From Lycocorax pyrrhopterus obiensis (Eukaryota; Chordata; Aves; Passeriformes; Paradisaeidae), in NCBI GenBank assembly GCA_014706295.1, contig JACSVZ010000013.1, positions 1,577,231 through 1,641,230 of the forward strand: DNA of 64,000 nt, written 5' to 3'. Position 1 is the stretch's first letter; the number at the start of each line of letters is the position of its first letter. The position numbers and the translations under genes are program-made. Positions 49,196 to 59,600 of the stretch are shown here, one piece after another. The notes below the pieces were generated by a model, which searched no databases, had not been told where the DNA came from, and was given only the letters and a program-made list of their open reading frames with translations.

Positions 49196-50693
49196 TTTAT
49201 TTCACTGCTTTACTTCATTAATCCAGTGAAAAATGCCACTGTGTAGGGAAAAAAGGCAACTTCTCTAAAATCAAAGCAGGATTTAAACATGGAAATGATG
49301 TTTAATCTGAAAAAATTGGTTTATCATTAAAACAAATAATTTTCCCAGGAGTAGGATCCAACAGATTTCATCAAAAGCAGGAAGAAGACACTAAGATAAC
49401 TTGTTATTCCCAGGATCTTTACAAGTTTATCCTGCTATGTCTTGGATGGAGCATTAACATCCAGAAAAAACTGTCCTTTAATGTTCATTCCTCTTTTAGC
49501 AGGAGACAGCCTGGACACCCTGCAGTATAAAATACAGCTACTCAACTGCTCCCTCTCACACAGCTGAAACTTCCACTGAAAACATGGAATTAACTTTCCT
49601 GAAACTCAGTTTTCCATTCCTGCTTGAGCCATATTCCATGACTGGGGACCACAGAATGATTTCTGTCCCCGTTTCAGAGTGTTCATGTAATTAATTACTG
49701 AGCCTTCACTCTATTCTTACAAAACTAAAGTAATGAAACTTATTTTTCTAAGTGTGATTATATGAATGTTTACTAGGATAATGCTATTTTAAAATATAGT
49801 GTTTTAATGGAATAACAACCTTCTTACAGACAAAAAAAAATAGGAGTTGAATAAATGTGTTTTAAAAGCAAGGAGGAGATAAGAAATCCTACCCAGCAGA
49901 ACACTTAATTCTTTGCAATTCAGGCATTTTACACCCACAAAAATATAGAGTTGAACACTAAATTGTGATTTTAAGTGTCCTGAGGGTAGTTTCTCCTTTT
50001 GTGAACCTTCATAGAAGTCATGTCAGCTTTAAGATGCATTAAAATATATTATTCCCCAAATAAATCCACCATTTTTAAAATGAATAGGCACAGGGAGTAT
50101 ATTTGTGGGGAGAAAATTATCTTTAAATAAACGTAAGTGGAAGGATTTTTAACCAGAGTTATTTTCTTTTGCATTCATTAGGGAGTAAGAGTTGACAGAA
50201 CTTACGTTTGGCTTTATGTCATTAAGGAAAACCACTCAAATTACAATTAATGAGATGTAAAGGAAATGCTAACTCATCCTAATTAAATCAGAGAGATTGA
50301 TCAAGTTGAACAATACCAACTAGGATAATCTTTATATTGTTCTACTTTGATTATATGGTTGAAAACCCAACAGGAATCGTGACCAATGGATCAATGACAC
50401 CGCAATTAAACCAAAAATTAATGCAAATATAGCAGAAAAAAATGGGTAAAACCGCTTGTGTTTTGTAAACTTCTTCAAGGATAAATCCGTAATAATTCCA
50501 GATTCGAGTGACTACTTTAAGCCAACTGTCAGCACTGTCCCTTTGGCTGAAGTGCATTTTAAAAGCAGGTTAACAAGTGATAATGTAAAGCCACGAGGAT
50601 GTGCACCACACACGGTATAACATCTGTACACACACACAGGGCAGGGCACGAGGGCTGTACAATACCCAGTACCACCAGCACCACAGCGAGCTC
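49196..50693 (-). other. probable LEPROT 3'UTR
   Basis: AT-rich, free of recognisable repeats and coding exons. Minus-strand polyadenylation candidates are ATTAAA at 49808-49803 and 49482-49477 and AATAAA at 49201-49196. Which is used cannot be told from the sequence. Confidence 0.35.
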
Positions 50694-50810
50694 CTACCAC
50701 TGCTCCCAGCTAAAGTCATCTCCTCTGCCAAACACAAGGAAAAAGCCTAAAATAGTAAGGAAAATGACTGCATTGCCAGCCAGCACCAGGCCACAGGCTC
50801 CCCATTTGAT
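50694..50810 (-). CDS. LEPROT: LEPROT coding exon 4: helix 4 and C-terminus
   Basis: 117 nt, residues 94-131 plus TAG at 50696-50694. It encodes [20 protein letters not shown], then a phenylalanine-rich end closing with the conserved DDFSWEQW tail. Acceptor TTGCATTTCAG. Confidence 0.98.
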   Translation of the reverse strand: MKWGACGLVLAGNAVIFLTILGFFLVFGRGDDFSWEQW

Positions 50811-53252
50811 CTGAAATGCAAGAAATGGAACAATCAAAGCAGTTCTTGGAAGAGACGCTCAGGGCAGTTATTTGTAGGCGTTAGATCAACTAAAATACTA
50901 AAAAACCAAAATACTACAGAAAGATGCTAAAAGCAGAAAATACAAACAATAAATAATTCAACTTGTGTGACTAATTATTCAATTAGCAGCCACTCATACC
51001 ACTAATAAACACTTCAGCCAAGCTACTGCTAGGATTTAGAAGAAAATAATGACTTGCCTTACAAATCATTAAAACACACCTGAATCAGAGAGAAATCTGG
51101 TGAAATTACTGCTCTCCTTTCATTGCCATGCAGCAAAATAAAAAGATCTCCTTTTAAATAAGGAACAGGCATGGAAAACATGGTTTTAAATGTAATCAGC
51201 TTTTTTTTTTAATGAGCTGCACAACTAAATTAGCAACATTTACTCTTAAAATACATGAATGAGAGTTCCCTCTCGTGGTCGTTCTGCTGCTGCCAGGGCC
51301 ACAACTCCAAAATAAAAATTGGGCATTACAAATAAATTCAGAGTAAGTACACAAATTTAAAGGACTGAAAGTGAAGGGGAAAACCAACAGGACACACGAA
51401 AACATCACCAAGTGGTTGGGATGTGGGAGAGGGGGAAATTCTTTGCCTTTCAAACAAACGTGACCAAAATCTCAGCACTGCAGAGCAGTTCAGAAAGCGA
51501 AGAGGGAAGAACTTAGGCAGAGTTTCCTCAGGCTTTGAGGAGCCAAAGCTTGGGAAATTCTCTGAAAGCCACAAGGGCAGCTCTAAAAGCTTGGCCTTTT
51601 ATCTTTTAACTCCTAAAACTCTCCATTCCCCATGTTTGCAGCATCCTAAATGGAGAAAGCAGACATTCCAAGATAAAAATAAGGAAGCTGGAGCAAGAAG
51701 TGGTGCAAAGGGTCATGAGACAGAGAAGCACGAGGTGGAGGAGGAGATATTATCTTGTGTTGGAGCAAAACAAGTCTGGGGGGGAAAAAAACCAGCTAAA
51801 AACTTTTCAGTCATGTGAGTCCTTTGTTCAGGTCAAAAAGGAAAATTTCAGTGGGTTATTTTCACCTGGAGACAGCACAATAATGAAATGAAAGCAGGAT
51901 TTACAGCGTACTTAAAGATGACATCTAGTTAGTGGTGCCTGAGAATAAAAATTAGCAAGGACTTACTGCTTCCACCCGAGCAAGGATGATAGGAAATCCA
52001 AAGGCAGAGACAACAATTCCTGTGGTGAAGAAATAGGCCAGCTCCCTGCAGGCACTGCTGGCTGCATCACTGTCATCACTGACCCTCTTGGCAATGAAGT
52101 GGGGAATGGGGCAGATGAAGTAAAATATTAACACAAACAGAGGCCAGTACACACTGGGGAGGGGGAAAAAAGAAATTCATAATCAGTTCAAATAGGTGCT
52201 TCAATTGGAAACTTATTGCAATACTTCTGATCCTACTTTTTGGCTTGAAAAGTGGATTAATCAAAAGATTCCACCCAAAATGGGGCAATTCCACCTTGTT
52301 TTCCCTGCACTGACAGAGCAGCATCCACCCTCTCACAAGACCGAGCGTTAATTTATTTTACTTTCGCATCGTTTCGCTGATTCAACTCTGACCACAGAGG
52401 GAGCAGGAAATGCACTGGAGCAGGACAGGAGCAGCTTTCCCAAATTACAGGGATAAAGCAGGCACACCCTTGCACCTCATCTCTGTGTCAGAGCTCTCGT
52501 GAGCCTCCTCTGAGCTTTTTAAAGCGTTACAGACACAGAATCACGGAATCACAGAGCAGTTTGGGCTGGAAGGGAACCCAAAGCTCGTCCAGCTCCAGCC
52601 CCTGCCGTGGGTGGGGACATTCCAAATGGAACCTTGTGGGAGGAGGAGGGCTGTCCAAAGAAACGGGTAATTAAGGAGAATGTTTGTGTGAGATTAAAAA
52701 CGCCTGCTCAGCAAGGTGGCACCGCTTTTCCTGAGGCAGCACAGAGCTGTTCGCAGTCTTTTTTTTTTTTTTTAATGGAAATGCAAATATCGGCTAAGGA
52801 AGTGGTGTTTAATCACAACAAGCTGCCACGTGCCAAAAGCCTGGAAGCGGGGGGCTGCGGGAGGAGCCAAACAGCTCAATTAAATGAGAGAAACACCTTA
52901 ATTAATGGATTTTAAGCAGGAGAAGCTTTGGGAAAGGCGCCGGCCCGCTCACCCGTAGTACTCCAGGGCGCAGCCCAGCATGAGGAACGTCAGCCCGATG
53001 GCTCCGCTGAAGGACAGGGCCACGAGAGCTGCAACGGCACAGGGCGGGCGGTGAGGCGGGGCCGCCGCACCGGGCACCGGGCATCCCTCCCGCGGCACCG
53101 GGGGCCGGGCATCCCTCAGCGAGGGCCGGGTGCCACCTCCCCCGGTGCCGGGCATCCCTCCCCGCCATTCCCGGCCGCCCGCCCCCGCGCTGAGGCGCTG
53201 CCCAGGGCGCGCTCCCTCAGCGGGAGCCCCCGGTACCTTTCACGCCCGCCAT
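50694..53252 (-). CDS. LEPROT: LEPROT, leptin receptor overlapping transcript protein (endospanin-1), complete
   Basis: Four-helix membrane protein of the Vps55/OB-RGRP family in Golgi and endosomes, which lowers cell-surface levels of leptin and growth-hormone receptors. The coding exons are 53252-53237, 53028-52953, 52153-51967 and 50810-50694, all with matching phases. The total is 396 nt, or 131 residues plus TAG, exactly the mammalian length. The protein starts [20 protein letters not shown] and ends [11 protein letters not shown], virtually the human protein. Differences include YYG for DYG near residue 30 and SDDSD for TYDSD around residues 55-59. It lies between DNAJC6 and LEPR in the same orientation, the conserved amniote arrangement. 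In mammals it shares a promoter with LEPR. Confidence 0.98.
51967..52153 (-). CDS. LEPROT: LEPROT coding exon 3: helices 2 and 3
   Basis: 187 nt, residues about 31-93. It encodes [20 protein letters not shown], then the charged loop KRVSDDSD, then [19 protein letters not shown]. The conserved ACRELAYFF block is diagnostic of the family. Donor GTAAGT. Confidence 0.98.
52535..52625 (-). mobile_element. short CR1 3' fragment in LEPROT intron
   Basis: ACAGAATCACGGAATCACAG followed by GGGCTGGAAGGGAACCCAAA. It sits between LEPROT coding exons 2 and 3. Confidence 0.8.
52953..53028 (-). CDS. LEPROT: LEPROT coding exon 2: first transmembrane helix
   Basis: 76 nt, residues about 6-31. It encodes [20 protein letters not shown], the first hydrophobic helix, then LEYYG. 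Acceptor CCGTTGCAG; donor GTGAGC. The intron before it is only 208 nt and very CpG-rich. Confidence 0.97.
53237..53252 (-). CDS. LEPROT: LEPROT coding exon 1
   Basis: Sixteen coding nucleotides, MAGVK plus one base, in context GGACATGG (a good Kozak G at +4). Donor GTACCG. The exon sits within the CpG island, so the transcription start lies a short distance to the right. A tiny first coding exon is also seen in mammals. Confidence 0.93.
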
Positions 53253-53473
53253 GTCCGGGCTCCGTTGTCACGGCGCGACTTCCGCCCTCTGGCCCCGCCC
53301 CTTCCCGCCTCACGTGACCGACCCCTTAAAAGGGCGGGCGGCGGGCGGGAGCGTGTTTTCCCGCCACGCCCGCGCTCGCGCCAGGGGGCGGGGCGTCGTG
53401 AGGGGACGGCTCCCGGCTGGGGTGTAACGCACGTAACCCTCACAAACAAATGTGTTTATTTTAATATATAGCC

Positions 53474-53533
53474 CCTGTATGTGCGTAATAAATGCGCATG
53501 TGCGTGCATTAAATTCATGTATGTGCGTAATAA
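53474..53533. repeat. spaced direct repeat in an alternating purine-pyrimidine tract
   Basis: TGTATGTGCGTAATAAA occurs twice about 43 bp apart, just outside the LEPROT CpG island, with further ATGTGCGTG variants between. Confidence 0.8.
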
Positions 53534-53766
53534 ACGTATATTTGTGCGCAGCCGCGATTTGAAGCCATAAACACCGCTTTAAAGAGCCCCCGCCCCGTCA
53601 GTCATTGCCGTATTGTGGGTACTCGTGAAAAGCTCTGTATTCACCCCAAAAAATGGACCCGGGCGCCTCAGGGTCTGCATCATTCCGCCTCTGCTGATCC
53701 ACACTAAGAAAGGCGCAGCTTTTTTTTTTTAAAGCGGTGTTTTTCAAGCCTCCGATTTTTGAGCTG

Positions 53767-53946
53767 GCATTTTTGAGCTCACATTTTTGACCCACGAGAA
53801 GTCTTTTTGCCCCAAGAGCAGCCTTTTAAACTCGGGAACGGCCTTTTTGCCCCAGAAAGAACATTTTTGCCTCAAGAACAACCTTTTTGACCCAAGAACG
53901 GCCTTTTTATCCCAAGAAAAGCATTTTTATCCCAAGAAAAGCCTTT
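53767..53946. repeat. 20-bp minisatellite, eight full units
   Basis: Exact 20-bp register from 53781 to 53940, consensus GCCTTTTTGCCCCAAGAACA with diverged units, plus partial units at both ends and a stray related unit near 54,080. Confidence 0.92.
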
Positions 53947-54396
53947 AGGAGGGAGATTTTGCACAACCTTTTCACTATCCCTCCCCAGGGAGCTTTTTTT
54001 CAGCTACCTCCCTTCTCTGCCTCTCAGCTTTTCTCATTTTATATCTTCCCTGATCCACATTTTTTCCCATTTCTCATTATTTTTGAGCCAAGAAGGCTTT
54101 TTAAAACAGGCTTAATCTGCTAAATGCTTCAAGTGAAGATTTTGGGTTCGCTGACTTGTTTGGCTGTGGGTGTCTGAAGGCAGCAGCCTAAGAACAGCAA
54201 TGCCAAGTTGTTCCCAATTAATTTGGGAAGAGCACCTGGAATGCCAGCCTGTGGATAACGACAGGTCATTAATGACCGCGTTTGGTGACAATACTGACCC
54301 AGCCAGGGCTCACCACCCCTCGCACAGGAGCAGATGCAGGACTTGAACCTTGGGGTCACAAGCACAAAACATACCTGAATATGTTAATTTGAGCTT

Positions 54397-56505
54397 TTTA
54401 ATGTATATACAAATGTTTTAGACCAGTCACAATTTCATTGAGTATATACCGTATTTACAAAAATTACAATAATTTAGTCAAACAGTAAACCTGAACATTG
54501 ATAACCTCTGTCACTACCAGATATGACAAGAATGGGGTTTTTTTAGTTAACTATTTGGATATACATACGTCCTAATACTTTCATGCATCCATAAAAACAT
54601 TAGGGATGGAAGTAAACAAAGCTTAAGTGGGGTAAGGGGTTTTTTTTGGTAAAGTTTAGTGATGGATTTGTATTTCGTGAATGGATGAGTATCCAGAGTT
54701 ATGTGCCATGACAAACTCGATACAAAGCTAATGAGGTTTTCATCATTAAAAAAAGTACGTTATAGTAATGAGATCCTTTTTATTATATAGGCATAGGTCA
54801 CAATATCTACAAATGTGAATGAGAAACAATAAACCAACAAATCACAGGAACATGATTCACATTCCAGTTATCTCTTTAAATAAGACAAGCACATACTGGA
54901 TCAAAACATTAATAAATAACATCCAGTTTGTTACTATTATCTTAAGGTCTTTTATATAAAAGGAGACCTATGTGTTGGTTTCACATTTTCAGTTAATGGC
55001 AGTAAATAATGGACCAATACAACAAAAGGATGAGTTTTATACAGAAAGCCATGTACTTTGACACACTGTCTTTGCAGTAATAGCTTTGCCACTTGAAAAT
55101 GTAAGTGCAACAAGTAGTGGATTGTCTTGGAAAATCACCAGCCTTAAAGACTCACATCCGATGGCAACCTGTTCCTGAGGCAGTAAATACAAATTATTTC
55201 CTGCCCATCTTCTGAGTATCCCTCAAATACAGATACATGTTGGTAAATAAACTGCTAGCTTTAGTTACTCTACAAAAGAACACCAGAATTTGGGGTGAAG
55301 TTTGAATTTGAACTCGCTTTTGAACTAGGAAAGCTGCTTCAGCTTCAGCATCAGAGAGATTTCCTTGTGATGTTATTGCTTTGGTCCAATATAAACTGTT
55401 CAGATAATCAATTTGCACTGTATTGACCTCAGAAATCAGACCTGGGCTATGGATGTCTACGTGACAGCTTGTACACCATGATCTGAAAAATGAAGCTGCA
55501 ACAGGTTTCAGCCTGCCAAGAGCCTTGGCCAAGTGCTCTGGAGCTGATAAAGGCATAAAGGTGATACAAGTGGGCTGGAAAAAGTTCTGAATCCTCAGGA
55601 GGGGAAGTGTTACCTAGAGACTGGGAAGTTTCTAAAACTTTGCAGCAGAATTTTAAGTTGTTGGTATTTCTTTGATGGTTTCGAGCTGCTGATGAGAACC
55701 ATGGGAAATGCAGCACATGCTCATTCCTCACTTTGACAAGCGTGGATTCGCCCTTCCCCCCAAACCTGCTGTTTAACAAACCAACAAGGTGCTGCTTAAT
55801 CAAGGACTCGCTGCTTGCTTTCAGAAGCACTTGCTGAGGAATTCTGCCTGCACATTTCACTGCGGGACCGTGAGGTGAAGCACAGTATTAACGCAAAAGC
55901 AGCGGGCAGCTGCCACGCTGGCCTAACCCAGGATCAGCTTCGGCTCTCTTCAGCCAGACTACACTATATGAGCAATTAAGCAGCAAATGGTGACTGTTAG
56001 GAGTGTGCCTAAACCACAGCTGAGCACTTCAATTGGATAAGTTGATCCAAACCCAGGAAAAGAAAAGTACATCGAAGTTTGGGCCTCACCACCAGTTGTT
56101 GAACTCAACTGAAGCGCTGCCATATCACATCTCACAAAAAAAACCCCAAAAAAACAAAAACTAGGAAATTCACCAGCTACACTGTGTCGGAGACAGACCA
56201 ATTCCACCTTTTCCCAGTATGTGTTCTCTCTCGTCCCACTGGAATCCAAAATAAAATAGAAAAGTTACCAGAAACTGTAACCCCGTGGCTCTGGTAGGGC
56301 GAGCCAGGTGGCCAGAGTTGCTCTGAGCTCAGGATTCTGGAGACAAGTGTTAGGAAACCATTCTCTTGTTCTTCATGATAAGTATTAGGCTCTTAGTTTT
56401 CTGAAACTTCTGAATTTCCAGCCAGAGTTTGGTTGATCTGTGACATTTGTGACAAGAGACTATATAAGCACTAGCACGGGTCTGTAGTGGAGACTGAGAA
56501 AGTAC
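54397..56505 (-). other. probable DNAJC6 3'UTR
   Basis: About 2 kb after the DNAJC6 stop with no exon or repeat that I recognise. It becomes strongly AT-rich toward 54,400. Minus-strand polyadenylation candidates are AATAAA at 54784-54779 and ATTAAA at 54402-54397. A long AT-rich 3'UTR is usual for this gene in vertebrates. Open frames in it (for example 55194-55556) look incidental. Confidence 0.45.
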
Positions 56506-56607
56506 CTAATACAAGGGTTTTTGTCCTTGGTTTTCAAATTCTGACCAGGCATCGTTTAGCTCCATAAATATCATCTTTGCATATTGTTCATATGGCTGCC
56601 CAGTAGC
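56506..56607 (-). CDS. DNAJC6: DNAJC6 last coding exon
   Basis: 102 nt, 33 residues plus [23 protein letters not shown] followed by [13 protein letters not shown], the final J-domain helix and the conserved C-terminus. Acceptor TTTTTATTCCAG. Confidence 0.98.
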   Translation of the reverse strand, partial: ATGQPYEQYAKMIFMELNDAWSEFENQGQKPLY

Positions 56608-59600
56608 CTGGAATAAAAACAGAGAGAAAAGAGGGATATCAGAGCTCCCAAAGCCAACCACATGCAGCTGACACGTGAGCAGATTCCCAAGCAGTTCCAC
56701 GAATTTTTGCTTATTCCTTGACAAAAAGAAGCTGCTCTGGAGGGCTGCGTTCCTTAAGAATTTCTTGGCTTTGCTGCTCCTCAGAGCTGACAACCCCCAG
56801 AGTGGGATAAAGCACTGTCCCACGGGCATTATAAATGTAACCTTCTAAATAATAAATGTAACCTTGGCGTTGGGAGAGGAATTTTACCTGCACGGAAGGG
56901 GAAGAGCTGCCACCTGACACAGTTCCTGGATTCAATCAGTATTCCTGCAAACCTTGGGCAGCCCACATCCTCCCAAGCCTTGAGACTCTCAGAGCCTCCA
57001 TTCTCTGACAAGCAGAAGCCTCCTCCTCCCCATGGAGTGTCCCAGGTGGAGTCGTTGCTCTCTGCTCAGCAAGTGGCAGCAGCCAGACCATGAGCCACAA
57101 GCTGGGCAATCCAACAGCCTGATTGTTCCATTGTAGGAGTTTGATTTCAATCTCCTTTAGTAGGAACTGTTGTCCAGCAGCAGAATGGCTGAGGGTCAAA
57201 GTGAGGGTGCCGAAAGCTCTGAATTTCTGCTGCTTGAAGCAGCAGGTTCCAGGCACAGTCTTGGGGCTGAGAGTGGTTTCACAAAACCCCTGACTGGTTT
57301 GGGCTGGGAGGGACCTGAAAGACTAATGGTTCCATGGGCAAGGACACCTTCCATTATCCCAGGTTTCTCCAACCTGGGCTTGAACACTTCCAGGGATGAC
57401 TTTAGAGCCCTCAGCTTTCAGAAACCAGCAAAAATCTTGAGCTCTCACTTTCTACAGAGCTGTTTGCAGCAATAAATGCAGCGATCCCATCCAACACTTT
57501 ATAATCAACGCCGGCAGTTTCCCCCCGAGGTGGAAGCAGCCCAGCCTTACCTTGTCCGGGTGAACGACGAGCACAGCCCGCCTGTACACCTTCTTCACCT
57601 GCTCTGGAGTCACCAGGTCGGCCATACTCACAGGCTTCCACTTGGTCTCCCCAGCCCACAGCACCGTGTGCATCGTGGACAGCAGCGCCCTGATATTCCT
57701 CTCCTTCCCTTCGATCCACTCCAGGACCTGCAGAAAGGAAGGTAAGTGTCTATTTATGCCTCACATTAGATATTCCACTGGGACAAAGTTTCTTCATTTG
57801 AATAGCCATGACCCCAAGGAGCATCTTAAATTTCTTTCCATGCCTTAGAAAACCTTTAGAAAACCTTTGTCTGTCTCTAATTGTCACTAATTTTTATATC
57901 ACTGCTTGAAAGTTAAGACACAGCTTAAGCAACATCCCTGCTAAAAACACTGACTTAGTAACACTTGGTGGAATAGTCAAAATGTAAATTACGTGTGTAA
58001 CTGCCTGGTTCTTTAGTAAGGTTAATTGCACACCTAAACTAAGCTCAGCTAGAGCTAAAATGTAACTGTGAAAACCAAAGGGTAAATAGATTTCACAGTT
58101 CCAGGCTGAGCTGCCCCAATGAAATAAAAATGCATCAGAGCAAAGAGAATTATATTGGGAAGGCCAAATCAGCTGTGAGCTTCAGTGGCTCAACAGCTTT
58201 TGTGGGGATAAAAATGGGAGCTGGGAAAGCTCCTGCCCGCTCCGTGGCCTGACATCCATCTGGCTGATGTTTGTGTTCAGCCTGTTTGCTGTCCTACCCT
58301 TCCCAAAGGTTCAGACCTTTCCACAAGGCTAAAACCAGGACGCTTTTAGAGGATCATTCTGTTTTCTAGAACTTTGCTTGGCTTTTGCTGCAGCTTTTCC
58401 TCTGAGTTCTCTCTCCTTCTGTAATTCCAATTTGTGGTTTCATATTTCAAATACAGAGCAGAACACTGAATTCCCTTCCCTTTCATAAGAGATCTGCAGT
58501 TTGGCAATTTATTGAGGAGAGATGAGAGAATTCCAAAGCGGGCAGGATTAATGAGGCAGAGGATTAGTTCAATTAGCTGCGCCTGCTAATCAGGGCTGGA
58601 GTGCAGTGGAAGAGCAGCAGCTGAGAGTGACACTGAGCAAGGCGTTGTTGATGTGGTGTGGTTGAGGACAGAAACATAACCTTGGAGTTTTAAAGCTATT
58701 GAGGACATTGAATGTTGCTTACTTTTAGTTTCTCAGGGTCCATCTCCTTTGCCATTTCTTCTTTTCTCATCTCAGCTATTGTTTTGGGGCCCTTCTTGTC
58801 CTTGTGAGCATTAAACCCTTGACCAGATAGTAAATCTTCGAAATCTGCAGACACTTTTGGCTTGGAATCTTGAAAAACAGGAAGATTTGAAGTTATTATC
58901 ATAATATGGGTGCTTTTAACACTGGTTTTCTAACTAAGATACACCCTTCAGTTAATCACATTAACAGTCTCCCAGTGCTAATGAGCGTGCAGGTCCTCAT
59001 AAAAGATGTTACTTAATGTTACTTTTAAGTTGTTATTATTTATTATAGAATCCCAGAATGGTTTGGGTTGGAAGGGACCTTAAAGTTTATCCAGTTCCAA
59101 CCCCCTGCCGTGGGCAGGGACACCTTCCACTATCCCAGGTTGCTCCAAGCCCCAGCCTGGCCTGGGACTCTTCCAGGATTATTTTGGAAGCTCATTTGGA
59201 ATACAGGACTTCCTTAATAGCACACTTTAGAGTCTAGGACAGGATATAGCACCAAATAATCAACATGACTAACTTGCTTAGCCCTAACCTGCCAAACAAA
59301 GGGATATCGGGAGCCAACCCTTTGGATGCAGAATTCCAAGGCTCTTACCAACATTAGCAGGTCCTTTCCCGCGCTCGCCCTGCGCCCCGGCCGTGGCCGA
59401 GAAGCTCACGTTGTAGTTGGGCTTGTTCTGGGGCGAGGCGTGGGGCACGCTGGGCTGGGCTTTGGGCTGTGCCCCCTGCCAGCCGTACCCCGCTCCCTGC
59501 TGCCACCCGCTGCCACCCATGGGCTGCGGCGGCGGCTTCTGCGGCGACGGGGGGAACCCCCCGCCCATGCCCGTCGGCGTGGTCGGCTTGCTGGCGAACG

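Larger units (their letters stand above)
52950..53420 (-). promoter_or_regulatory. CpG island promoter of LEPROT
   Basis: The densest CpG region of the window, spanning LEPROT coding exons 1-2 and upstream sequence. Upstream of the ATG lie an ETS-like core (GACTTCCG, 53277-53284), a GC box (CCCCGCCCC, about 53293-53301) and a TCACGTGA E-box (about 53311-53319). No TATA box is visible, as expected for a housekeeping-type start. Confidence 0.8.

Noticed and set aside
54330..54350. tRNA B-box-like GGTTCAAGTCC on the minus strand, suggesting a tRNA or SINE
   Set aside because: No A box at the right distance, and the flanking bases do not form a T stem beyond three pairs.
55194..55860. Minus-strand open frames of 120 and 137 codons
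   Set aside because: They fall in the expected DNAJC6 3'UTR; no family resemblance and no splice context.
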